A stretch of DNA of 30,827 bases, from contig JAEYRA010000188.1 in assembly GCA_023409755.1 (NCBI GenBank), positions 1 to 30,827 on the forward strand, in the 5' to 3' direction. Position 1 is the stretch's first letter, and every line of letters begins with the position of its first letter. This stretch comes from Bacillota bacterium. Lineage in GTDB: Bacteria; Bacillota; Clostridia; Christensenellales; UMGS416. A model generated the notes under the pieces. That model searched no databases, was not told the DNA's origin, and was given only the letters and a program-made list of their open reading frames with translations. A program made the translations under genes and the position numbers. Below, one piece after another: positions 14,761-21,893 of this stretch.

Positions 14761-15651
14761 TCACCGCACCCGCGCGGCTGCGGTCGAACGGCGCAGGGGC
14801 GTCGCGCCTAAGATTGCCGCTTTCAAGGTTGGAATGGCCTTTTTTGCCGCATCGTACCCGCGCTCGATGCATTCCTCCGTGCGGGTGAAATCGAAAAGGC
14901 CGATGTCATCCACTAGGGGAGAGATGGTGTAGGTGGCCTTTCGGTTGGTGCAGTCCACCATCTTGCGAGACATGAGGTCGTAGGAACGGGTGGTGATCTC
15001 AAGAATGTCGCTGGGCGGCTGGGCATGGTGCTCCTGCTGGCCCAGGTCGACGGACACAACAATATCCGCCCCCATGGCCCGCAGGATGGCCGACGGCACA
15101 GAATCGACGGCACCACCATCCACCAGCAGATAGGGGCCGATTTGCCGCGGCATAAACACTGCTGGAATGGCCGAACTGGCACTGATGGCATCGGCGGCCA
15201 GCGTTTCCCGCTCGATCACCCAATCCTTGCCGCTCACCACACCGTTGGTGAAGTACACCGCCTGGCCCGAAAGCAGGTCGAGCGACACGATGGCCAGCGG
15301 CATGGGAATCTCGTCGAGTGTCAAGCCGCCCGTCAACTCATAAGCCAGTTTGTTCAGTGCCTCCCCGCGGAAGATGCCGGTCATGCGCACCCGTTGACCG
15401 GTGAAACGGGACACGATGGCGCGAGCCGCCCCCATGGTGTTGAGATCAAGGATGTTGTTGTCCAGACGCAGGGCACGCTCTCGCAGCATGGAGACCGGCA
15501 TGCCGGAGGCGTAGATGCCCGCAATGAGTGACCCGGCGCTGCAGCCGGAGATCATGTGAATGGGAATGTTGGCCTCTTGCAGAGCCTGCAACACACCAAT
15601 GTGCGCAACACCACGCAAAGCCCCACCGGAAAGGGCCAGCCCCAGCGTCAT
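14761..15651 (-). CDS. Patatin-like phospholipase (RssA/NTE type)
   Basis: The 296-residue serine hydrolase has the patatin catalytic dyad. The oxyanion motif GGALRG is at residues 9-14, the nucleophile lies in the G-x-S-x-G motif SGCSAGSL (about 41-48), and the catalytic aspartate is in LLVDGGAVDSVP. No signal peptide or membrane segment is visible, so the protein is cytosolic, acting on phospholipid or lysophospholipid; the exact substrate is unknown. The ATG at 15651 is fixed by the patatin domain, which begins at residue 2, although the frame is open upstream. A 13-base-pair terminator-like hairpin ends directly before this start and contains the only candidate ribosome binding site (GGCAGGTG), an odd arrangement. 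Confidence 0.9.
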   Translation of the reverse strand: MTLGLALSGGALRGVAHIGVLQALQEANIPIHMISGCSAGSLIAGIYASGMPVSMLRERALRLDNNILDLNTMGAARAIVSRFTGQRVRMTGIFRGEALNKLAYELTGGLTLDEIPMPLAIVSLDLLSGQAVYFTNGVVSGKDWVIERETLAADAISASSAIPAVFMPRQIGPYLLVDGGAVDSVPSAILRAMGADIVVSVDLGQQEHHAQPPSDILEITTRSYDLMSRKMVDCTNRKATYTISPLVDDIGLFDFTRTEECIERGYDAAKKAIPTLKAAILGATPLRRSTAAARVR

Positions 15652-15696
15652 GAAAAACACCTGCCTTGCTACCACATGGGTATGCAAGGCAGGTGT
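15652..15696 (-). terminator. Terminator-like hairpin ending at the patatin start codon
   Basis: The perfect 13-base inverted repeat ACACCTGCCTTGC (15657-15669) and its complement (15684-15696) has a 14-base loop. In the minus-strand RNA the stem is followed by UUUUUC and then the patatin AUG. It looks like the intrinsic terminator of the LiaF-like gene, yet it buries the patatin ribosome binding site. Confidence 0.75.
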
Positions 15697-15724
15697 AAAA
15701 CGTCTATGAGCTAGCCGCAGTGCG

Positions 15725-16336
15725 TTACTGCTGGTAGTTGCTCTCGTTGGAGGGAGCCTGTTCACTCGAGGCTGCGGTGGAAGCCGGCGCCTCCTGCTGG
15801 GGGGGCGTCTGGGTCGTACCAGTTTGGCCCTGCCACCCCTTTTGACGTTTGCCGCCGTTGCGGTAAAAGGCATTGACCATGAGGCCCACACCCAGTACGA
15901 TGAGCACCGCTGCCAGCACGACCTCAAAGGACGCGACGCCGAAGTTCATCAACAGGAACGAACCGCCGATGGCCGTCAGGATGAACACAGGAATCATGGA
16001 ACCCGTGCGGCCACCGCTGAAGGCGTAGAGCTCAAAGAGGCCCAGCGCCGGGCCCAGAATGAACAGCGGCCACAGCATGGATACTTTGGCAATGTTCAGC
16101 CCATCCAACAGGAAAAGCAGGCCATACGTCAGCAGAATGCCGCCGGGTACCAGAAGTCCCTCGTTATCCCGGTGGCTGAGAAAGTAATAGAGATGGAAGA
16201 TCAGGCCGATGGCCAGCATGACGATAGGCGCGTACAGCGCACGGGAGATGATTACGATGTTGAGTTCACTCAGCGTCATCAGGATACCGACCAGCAGCAG
16301 GATGATGCCCCACACAAAGGAACTGGTTCGTTTCAT
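15725..16336 (-). CDS. LiaF/DUF5668-like multi-span membrane protein
   Basis: The 203-residue protein has several hydrophobic segments in the first 155 residues (about 8-27, 32-53, 64-80, 87-104, 115-133 and 138-155), then a Gln/Ser/Pro/Thr-rich hydrophilic tail. The opening SFVWGIILLLVGILMTLSELNI matches the membrane part of LiaF and related DUF5668 proteins, which take part in envelope-stress sensing. The soluble LiaF C-terminal domain is absent. The ATG at 16336 follows GAGAGGTG, and an upstream TTG is less likely. It starts 14 bases after lgt and is probably co-transcribed with it. No two-component system is adjacent, so the stress-response role is only suggestive. Confidence 0.65.
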   Translation of the reverse strand: MKRTSSFVWGIILLLVGILMTLSELNIVIISRALYAPIVMLAIGLIFHLYYFLSHRDNEGLLVPGGILLTYGLLFLLDGLNIAKVSMLWPLFILGPALGLFELYAFSGGRTGSMIPVFILTAIGGSFLLMNFGVASFEVVLAAVLIVLGVGLMVNAFYRNGGKRQKGWQGQTGTTQTPPQQEAPASTAASSEQAPSNESNYQQ

Positions 16337-16350
16337 ACTCTCACCTCTCC

Positions 16351-17355
16351 TCAATGGTTTGATTCGGCCGTGGAATCGCTTGTTTCCCCGTTGTTCTCCA
16401 CCGATTGTTGTTCCGTCTCTGTCTCAGCCTGTTCCATGCCCGCAGGGGCCGTTTGGATGGTACCGTCGTCCAGCTCTTCTGGCAGGTTGGCGCGGTCCTC
16501 ATCCCGCATCAGCTTCAACGACTCGTCCAACGGGGCAAGGGGTTTGGGCTCTTTGGGCTTGCGGCCCTGGAAAAAGTGGATGGTCACCAACACTATGGCC
16601 GCCGCAGCCACCAGGATACCGCTGAGCAACTGGGAGATCCGGATGTCACTGCCGCCCAGGTAGAGACTATCGGTACGCAAGCCCTCAATGACGAAGCGAC
16701 CGATGCCATAGAGCAGCAGATAGAACCAGAAGATGTCTCCGGTCTTCTTGTGTTTGACCTTGGCGTCATAGACAAGCAGGAACGCAAACACCAGGAAATT
16801 CCACATGGATTCATAGAAGAACGTGGCCATGTGATAGGGGTTCTGGGTGTCGGCGGAGATAAAGACCGCCGCCGGGAACCACTGCCAGGCTGGGTTGGTG
16901 ATGGCGTAGCCGTAAGCCTCCTGGTTGACGAAGTTTCCCCAGCGGCCGATGGCCTGCCCCAGGATGAGACAGGGGGCCAGCAGGTCCGCCCAGGTCATCA
17001 GCTTCACCTTGCGGTTGAGAAGCGTATAGACCCACACGCCCAGGAAGCCGCCGATGACGCCGCCGTAGATGGCCATGCCACCCTCCCACACGGCGAACAC
17101 CTTCCAGAATGGGCCATTGGCGTAAATCTCGTTCCACATGAACGTGACGTAGTAGAGCCGGGCAAAAATGATGGACAGCGGGATGACCAGCAGCGCCAAG
17201 TCCAGGATGGAATCGGGATCGATCTCCCTCCGCTTGGCGCGGTACATGGCAAGCACAATGGCCAGCAGCATGCCCACAGCAATGATGATGCCATACCAAT
17301 GAATGGAAATGTCCAAGCCGAACAGGCTGAACTGCAGCGCGATGGGATCGATCAT
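16351..17355 (-). CDS. lgt: Prolipoprotein diacylglyceryl transferase (Lgt)
   Basis: Lgt moves diacylglycerol from phosphatidylglycerol to the lipobox cysteine of prolipoproteins, the first step of lipoprotein maturation in the membrane. The 334-residue product has seven hydrophobic segments and the Lgt signature GRWGNFVNQE (137-146), which includes the essential arginine and asparagine. The position of E. coli H103 is tyrosine (Y97 in AIYGGVIGG). A hydrophilic acidic tail of about 70 residues follows the last membrane span (262-334), longer than in the E. coli enzyme. The ATG at 17355 has GAGGTG seven bases upstream; a GTG at 17364 is less likely. A near-perfect sigma-A promoter lies just ahead. 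Confidence 0.95.
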   Translation of the reverse strand: MIDPIALQFSLFGLDISIHWYGIIIAVGMLLAIVLAMYRAKRREIDPDSILDLALLVIPLSIIFARLYYVTFMWNEIYANGPFWKVFAVWEGGMAIYGGVIGGFLGVWVYTLLNRKVKLMTWADLLAPCLILGQAIGRWGNFVNQEAYGYAITNPAWQWFPAAVFISADTQNPYHMATFFYESMWNFLVFAFLLVYDAKVKHKKTGDIFWFYLLLYGIGRFVIEGLRTDSLYLGGSDIRISQLLSGILVAAAAIVLVTIHFFQGRKPKEPKPLAPLDESLKLMRDEDRANLPEELDDGTIQTAPAGMEQAETETEQQSVENNGETSDSTAESNH

Positions 17356-17373
17356 TATCAACACCTCGCATCG

Positions 17374-17402
17374 ATTGTATTTCCAGGGTGTCTGATTGTC
17401 AA
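17374..17402 (-). promoter_or_regulatory. Sigma-A promoter of lgt
   Basis: On the minus strand the consensus TTGACA (17397-17402) and TACAAT (17374-17379) are exactly 17 bases apart. They sit in the 57-base gap after trmD and would drive lgt and the LiaF-like gene. Confidence 0.85.
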
Positions 17403-17412
17403 GAAATGGATG

Positions 17413-18090
17413 TTACTCCAGCAGGTCCGGCCTGCGTTCCCGGGTGCGCCGTAGCGATTCCTCGCGCCGCCAGGCGGTGATGCGCGCGTGGTGGCCGCCC
17501 AGCAGCACCTCCGGCACGGCCATGCCGCGGAACTCGGCCGGGCGGGTGTATTGGGGGTATTCCAGCAACCCGTCCTCAAAGCTCTCATCCTGGTGGGCGT
17601 CCTCGTTGCCAAGAACGCCGGGGATGAACCGGCTGAGGGCATCGAGGGTCACCAGCGCCGGCAGTTCCCCGCCGGTCAGTACATAGTCGCCGATGGAGAT
17701 CTCCCGGTCGATGAGGGTATCCAGTACCCGCTGGTCCACCCCCTCATAGTGGCCGCACAGGAGAATGAGATCCTCCTGCTCGGAAAGCTCCCGCGCCAGG
17801 GTGTTCGTCAGCCGCTCCCCCTGGGGTGAGAGATAGACGCGGGTGCAGGGCTGCCGGTGGTTCTGAATAGCAGCTTCCATGCAGTCAAAGATCGGCTGAG
17901 GGGTCATGACCATGCCGGCCCCGCCACCAAAGGGATAGTCGTCCACCCGGTGGTGTTTGTCGGTGGAATAGTCGCGGATGTTGTGAAGGAATACCTCCAA
18001 CAGCCCCGCCTGGCGGGCGCGGCCCAGTATGCTGCTGTTGAGGTAGGGCTCCAATACCTCCGGGAAGAGGGTCAGGATGCTAATCCGCAA
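17413..18090 (-). CDS. trmD: tRNA (guanine37-N1)-methyltransferase TrmD
   Basis: TrmD methylates G37 next to the anticodon, preventing +1 frameshifts. The protein has the SPOUT trefoil-knot fold. ISILTLFPE opens the domain, followed by DDYPFGGGAGMVM, the SAM-binding CGHYEGVDQRV and GDYVLTGGELPALV knots, and the catalytic-loop EDAHQDESF. I choose the TTG at 18090 (225 residues), because GAGAGGTG lies upstream and bacterial TrmD proteins begin at this point. An ATG at 18120 would add ten residues but has no ribosome binding site. The TTG start overlaps the rimM stop by 11 bases, indicating coupled translation. The rpsP-khpA-rimM-trmD order is standard. Confidence 0.93.
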   Translation of the reverse strand: MRISILTLFPEVLEPYLNSSILGRARQAGLLEVFLHNIRDYSTDKHHRVDDYPFGGGAGMVMTPQPIFDCMEAAIQNHRQPCTRVYLSPQGERLTNTLARELSEQEDLILLCGHYEGVDQRVLDTLIDREISIGDYVLTGGELPALVTLDALSRFIPGVLGNEDAHQDESFEDGLLEYPQYTRPAEFRGMAVPEVLLGGHHARITAWRREESLRRTRERRPDLLE

Positions 18091-18625
18091 AGACAGCCAC
18101 CTCTCCCAATCGATCTGCATTGACTACAATGCGCTTGCCCGTCACGTCCACCGCGCAAATGACGGCCTTGAGCGCGGGGAAGAGCATCTCCCCCTTGGGG
18201 CCGCCGCGCACCACGTAGACGTCTGCTGAACCGTGCTGCAGAATCTCCGCCAGGGTGCCGTAGGCATTGCCCTGCTCATCCACTACCGCGCAGCCGATGA
18301 GATCCACAATGAAATGGGCGTCGGGGGGCAGGTCGACGGCATCCTCACGGGCCACGTAGATCTCCATGCCGTTCAAGGCTTCCGCCGCGGTGCGGTCGGG
18401 GGCCTGGGCAAAGCGCAGCACGACATCCTCACCAACGACATCACACTCGGCAATGGTGACCTCTCGGTAACCATTGCCATCCTTTAAAAAAGCCCGCTTC
18501 AAAGCAAAAAACCTGCCAGGGTCGTCCGTATAAGGACGGACCCTGACATGGCCTTTCAGCCCACGGGCACGGCCGACGACCCCCACCAAAAGGCGGTCGC
18601 CGGCGTTGCCGGTGTCGTACTTCAT
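18080..18625 (-). CDS. rimM: Ribosome maturation factor RimM
   Basis: RimM binds ribosomal protein S19 and assists 30S head assembly. The 181-residue protein has the N-terminal RimM barrel, with the signature VGVVGRARGLKGHVRVRPYTD (14-34, quoted here only as a landmark), and a C-terminal PRC-barrel (about 100-175) with DLIGCAVVDEQGNAYGTL and the GEMLFPAL strand. It starts at an ATGA overlap with khpA and overlaps trmD at its end. Confidence 0.94.
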   Translation of the reverse strand: MKYDTGNAGDRLLVGVVGRARGLKGHVRVRPYTDDPGRFFALKRAFLKDGNGYREVTIAECDVVGEDVVLRFAQAPDRTAAEALNGMEIYVAREDAVDLPPDAHFIVDLIGCAVVDEQGNAYGTLAEILQHGSADVYVVRGGPKGEMLFPALKAVICAVDVTGKRIVVNADRLGEVAVFAD

Positions 18626-18855
18626 AGGATGTCTACCACGTATTTCTTTCGCTTGTTGCTGGTAGCCGACTTCACCACCGTGCGGATGGCGTTGGCGATG
18701 CGGCCTTGTTTGCCAATGACTCTGCCCATGTCGTCCGGGGCCACCTTGAGCTCCAGAATGACGGTGCGGTCCTTGTCGTTGACCTTGACGGATACCTGAC
18801 CGGGATCCTCCACCAGAGACTGGGCGATGTAGCTGACCAGTTCTTCAGGCTTCAC
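18622..18855 (-). CDS. khpA: KH-domain RNA-binding protein KhpA
   Basis: This small, 77-residue protein is a single KH domain with the RNA-gripping loop GRVIGKQG (44-51) and the helix IANAIRTVV (53-61). KhpA acts with KhpB/EloR in RNA binding and control of cell elongation in Firmicutes. The start is GTG at 18855 with GAGGTG six bases upstream. It lies between rpsP and rimM, the invariant position of this gene. Confidence 0.93.
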   Translation of the reverse strand: MKPEELVSYIAQSLVEDPGQVSVKVNDKDRTVILELKVAPDDMGRVIGKQGRIANAIRTVVKSATSNKRKKYVVDIL

Positions 18856-18867
18856 GGGCTCACCTCA

Positions 18868-19113
18868 CTACTCAATGATGCCGTTCTTCTTCAGCAGCGC
18901 GCGGACGGTATCGGTGGGCTGCGCGCCATTCTTAATCCACTGGGCGGCCTTCTCCGCGTTCACCTGGAACACGGCCGGCTCGGTCAGCGGGTTGAAGTAG
19001 CCGATCTCCTCGATGAAGCTGCCATCACGGGGCGAGCTGCTCTCAGACACGACGACGCGGTAAAAGGGCTTCTTCTTGGCGCCCATTCTCTTGAGACGAA
19101 TCTTGACGGACAT
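18868..19113 (-). CDS. rpsP: 30S ribosomal protein S16
   Basis: The 81-residue protein has the S16 signature at its start (VKIRLKRMGAKKKPFYRVVV), followed by the SPRDGSFIEEIGYFNPLT motif and the WIKNGAQPTDTV segment. It is a structural protein of the small subunit body. AGGAGGG precedes the ATG at 19113. It is 61 bases behind ffh and 12 bases ahead of khpA. Confidence 0.97.
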   Translation of the reverse strand: MSVKIRLKRMGAKKKPFYRVVVSESSSPRDGSFIEEIGYFNPLTEPAVFQVNAEKAAQWIKNGAQPTDTVRALLKKNGIIE

Positions 19114-19174
19114 GTGGTTCCCTCCTGTATTCCTAGCTGTATATCCCTAGCCCCTTGGGGCTGGTTGACGTTTG

Positions 19175-20512
19175 TTACCTGCCGAACGGCATTTTGAAGT
19201 TACGCAGCTTCTTGGCACCCGCGCCGGAGAACTGTTTCATCAGCTGCTGCACCGACTCAAACTGCTTGATGGTGCGGTTGACGTCCTGCACCTGGGTGCC
19301 GCTGCCCCGGGCAATGCGCCGGCGGCGGCTGGCGTTGAGGACGTTGGGGTTGCGGCGCTCCTCCACCGTCATGGAGCGGATGATTGCCTGCATACGGTCC
19401 AGTTCCTTGGTGTCCACATCGTCGGCGTTGATGTTCATTTTGCCCATACCGGGGATCATCTTCATCACGTCGCCGATGGAGCCCATCTTCTTCATCTGCT
19501 CAAACTGATCGAGGAAATCCTCGAGGTCAAACTTATTCTCCCGGATACGGCGCTCCAGCTTCTCGGCCTGGGTGGCGTCAAAGTTGGTCTGGGCCTTCTC
19601 AATCAAAGAGAGCATGTCGCCCATGCCAAGGATGCGGGAGGCCATGCGATCGGGGTGGAAGGGCTCGAAGTCCTCGACCTTTTCACCGACGCCGCAGAAC
19701 TTGATGGGCTTGCCGGTGACAGCCTTGACCGAGAGAGCCGCGCCGCCGCGGGTGTCGCTGTCCACCTTGGTGAGCAGCACACCGGTCAGGTCCAGTCGCT
19801 CGTTGAAGGACTGGGCCACGTTCACCGCGTCCTGGCCGGTCATGGCGTCCACCACCAGCAGGATTTCATCCGGGGTCGTCAGGGTCTTAATCTGCCCCAG
19901 CTCCCCCATCAGTTCCTCATCAATGTGCAGGCGGCCAGCCGTATCGAGGATGACGACGTCACAGCCGTGGGAAATGGCGTGCTGGATGCCCAGCTTCGCC
20001 GTCTCCACCGGGTTCTCCAGCCCCCGCTCAAAGACCGGGGTATCCACTGAGGCACCGACAACCTGCAATTGCTTGATGGCCGCCGGGCGGTAGATGTCAC
20101 AGGCGACGAGCAGCGGCTTCTTACCGTGGCGCTTCCGCAGATAAAGGGCGAGCTTGCCCGCCATGGACGTTTTGCCCGCTCCCTGCAGGCCGCAGAGCAT
20201 GATGACCGCCGGCACACGGGAGCCGAAGCGCAGTGTGGCGTGGGTCGCCCCCATGAGCTCCGTGAGTTCGTCGTTGACAATCTTAATGACCTGCTGGCCG
20301 GGGGTCAGGCTTTCCAATACGGCCTGCCCGGTGGCACGCTCGGTCACGCGCTTGATGAAGTTCTTGACGACAACAAAGTTGACGTCGGCTTCCAGCAGGG
20401 CCATACGCACCTCGCGCATGGCGGCCTGCACGTCCGCCTCATTGAGCTTGCCGCGGCCCGTTACCTTGCGGAAGACCGCCTGCAGCTTATCCGAGAGCCC
20501 CTCAAAGGCCAT
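19175..20512 (-). CDS. ffh: Signal recognition particle GTPase Ffh
   Basis: Ffh is the protein of the bacterial SRP. It binds signal sequences and SRP RNA and docks with FtsY. The 445-residue protein has the N domain (1-85), the G domain with P-loop GLQGAGKTS (108-116; the usual form is GSGKTT), the DTAGR motif and TKVDSDTRGG, and a methionine-rich M domain (about 300-445) ending in the RNA-binding helix-turn-helix with SRRRRIARGSG. The ATG at 20512 has GGGAGG about seven bases upstream. It overlaps the end of ylxM by 11 bases, the usual Firmicutes arrangement. Its RNA and receptor are both encoded in this window. Confidence 0.97.
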   Translation of the reverse strand: MAFEGLSDKLQAVFRKVTGRGKLNEADVQAAMREVRMALLEADVNFVVVKNFIKRVTERATGQAVLESLTPGQQVIKIVNDELTELMGATHATLRFGSRVPAVIMLCGLQGAGKTSMAGKLALYLRKRHGKKPLLVACDIYRPAAIKQLQVVGASVDTPVFERGLENPVETAKLGIQHAISHGCDVVILDTAGRLHIDEELMGELGQIKTLTTPDEILLVVDAMTGQDAVNVAQSFNERLDLTGVLLTKVDSDTRGGAALSVKAVTGKPIKFCGVGEKVEDFEPFHPDRMASRILGMGDMLSLIEKAQTNFDATQAEKLERRIRENKFDLEDFLDQFEQMKKMGSIGDVMKMIPGMGKMNINADDVDTKELDRMQAIIRSMTVEERRNPNVLNASRRRRIARGSGTQVQDVNRTIKQFESVQQLMKQFSGAGAKKLRNFKMPFGR

Positions 20513-20861
20513 TGGTATCCTCCCACGCGGCGGACAGGGCCAGTAGCCTTGCCCGCAATTCATTCACTTCTTTGCTGTCCAGCGATGTCCGCCCCTCCAG
20601 GAAGGCCAGCGTCTGTGCCAATCCTTCCTGCATCGTACGGGTTCGCTCCAGCAGGCCCAGCCTGCTTTCACAATCCTCCAGCGTGGCGCTGCCACGACGC
20701 AGGGCGTCGTGCACCCCCTGCCGGGTGATGCCCGTTCGCTCGGCAATCTCCGCCAGCGAAAGGTCGTCGTTGACGTGCATTTCCAGCAGATTCCGCTGCT
20801 TTTCAGTCAGGAACTCGCCGTAGAAATCCAACAGCCAACCGATGCGAACGTTCTTTTCCAT
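20502..20861 (-). CDS. ylxM: YlxM/p13 family SRP-associated helix-turn-helix protein
   Basis: The 119-residue protein matches the UPF0122 family. It starts RIGWLLDFYGEFLTEKQRNLL and has a sigma-70 region-4-like helix-turn-helix in LSLAEIAERTGITRQGVHDAL (35-55, landmark only). YlxM binds SRP in streptococci and modulates its function. The gene directly precedes ffh and overlaps it, as in most Firmicutes. Its promoter overlaps the ftsY stop codon, and its 5' leader begins with a hairpin. Confidence 0.93.
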   Translation of the reverse strand: MEKNVRIGWLLDFYGEFLTEKQRNLLEMHVNDDLSLAEIAERTGITRQGVHDALRRGSATLEDCESRLGLLERTRTMQEGLAQTLAFLEGRTSLDSKEVNELRARLLALSAAWEDTNGL

Positions 20862-20881
20862 CGTCGCTCCACCAAAGAAAA

Positions 20882-20907
20882 GGTGTAAAGCTCAAAAACT
20901 TTACACC
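20882..20907 (-). terminator. Hairpin between ftsY and ylxM (terminator or 5'-leader stem)
   Basis: The perfect 9-base inverted repeat GGTGTAAAG (20882-20890) / CTTTACACC (20899-20907) has an 8-base loop and is followed on the minus strand by TTTTCTTT. It could end the ftsY transcript. It also starts almost exactly where the ylxM promoter would begin transcription, so it would cap the ylxM mRNA. Confidence 0.65.
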
Positions 20908-20909
20908 GC

Positions 20910-20938
20910 AGTATAACTGGTTTTGATGGTGCTGTCAA
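20910..20938 (-). promoter_or_regulatory. Sigma-A promoter of ylxM-ffh
   Basis: On the minus strand TTGACA (20933-20938) and TATACT (20910-20915) are exactly 17 bases apart. The -35 box contains the ftsY stop codon TGA. Confidence 0.85.
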
Positions 20939-21852
20939 GCGTCAAAGAGCGCGTCGGCGAAGCTCTGCGCCTCGAAGGGTTGGATGTCGTCCACCTGTTC
21001 ACCGGTGCAGACATAGCGCACCGGTACGCCCATACTGGCCGAGATGCCGATGACGATGCCGCCCTTGGCGGTGCCGTCGAGCTTTGTGAGCACCAAACCG
21101 GTGAGGGTCGTGACCTCGCCGAAGGTCTGTGCCTGCACCACGGCATTCTGGCCGGTGGTGGCATCCAGCACGAGGTAGGCTTCGCGGCGGGCTTCGGGGT
21201 ACTCCCGCGCGACGATGCGCTGAATTTTCTCCAGCTCGTTCATCAGGTTCTTCTTGTTTTGTAAGCGGCCGGCGGTGTCGCAGATGAGCACATCGGCCCG
21301 GCGTGCCTTGGCGGCCTGGATGGCGTCGAACACCACGGCGGCGGGGTCGCTGCCCTGCTGCTGGCTGAGCACCGGCACATCCACCCGGCGGCCCCACTCC
21401 TGCAGCTGCTCAGTGGCCGCGGCCCGGAAGGTATCCGCCGCTGCGAGGATCACGGTCTTGCCATCGTCCTTATAGAGCTTGGCGAGTTTCGCGCTGGTCG
21501 TCGTTTTGCCGGTGCCGTTGACGCCCACCATGAGGATGACGGTGGGAAAGCTCTCCTGCACGGCGGGGCCGGCCTGCAGCCGTGCCTTGATCTCGTCCTT
21601 GAGCATGCCGCGGATGCGCTCCGGGTCACCCACGTGGTCACGCTTGACCCGCTCCCGCAGGCTCTGCACCAACTCCGCAGACAGCGCCGCGCCGACGTCG
21701 CTTGAGATGAGCGCCGCCTCGAGGTCATCAAAGAACTCGTCGTTGATCTCCCGGTAATAGCTGATGAGCTCGTCCACCCGGCCCTGGATGGACGACCGGG
21801 TTTTCCCCAGCGATTCCTTCAACCGCTGAAAGAGTCCAATCTTCTCCGCCAT
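20935..21852 (-). CDS. ftsY: SRP receptor GTPase FtsY
   Basis: FtsY is the membrane-associated receptor that receives SRP-ribosome complexes and hands them to the translocon. The 305-residue protein has the short NG form found in Gram-positives, without the long acidic domain of E. coli. The N domain occupies about 1-95; the P-loop is GVNGTGKTT (110-118); DTFRAAATEQL, DTAGRLQNKKNLMNEL and TKLDGTAKGG follow. The basic N-terminus can bind lipid. AGGAGGAAC precedes the ATG at 21852. It lies 41 bases after smc. Confidence 0.97.
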   Translation of the reverse strand: MAEKIGLFQRLKESLGKTRSSIQGRVDELISYYREINDEFFDDLEAALISSDVGAALSAELVQSLRERVKRDHVGDPERIRGMLKDEIKARLQAGPAVQESFPTVILMVGVNGTGKTTTSAKLAKLYKDDGKTVILAAADTFRAAATEQLQEWGRRVDVPVLSQQQGSDPAAVVFDAIQAAKARRADVLICDTAGRLQNKKNLMNELEKIQRIVAREYPEARREAYLVLDATTGQNAVVQAQTFGEVTTLTGLVLTKLDGTAKGGIVIGISASMGVPVRYVCTGEQVDDIQPFEAQSFADALFDA

Positions 21853-21893
21853 GTTCCTCCTAGGCCGTCAGCCGGCCGTTCGTTTTGATTGCG

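Noticed and set aside
19145..19170. AGCCCC/GGGGCT repeat between ffh and rpsP
   Set aside because: The two-base centre forces a short stem, and no U-tract follows. Transcription through to rpsP is expected.
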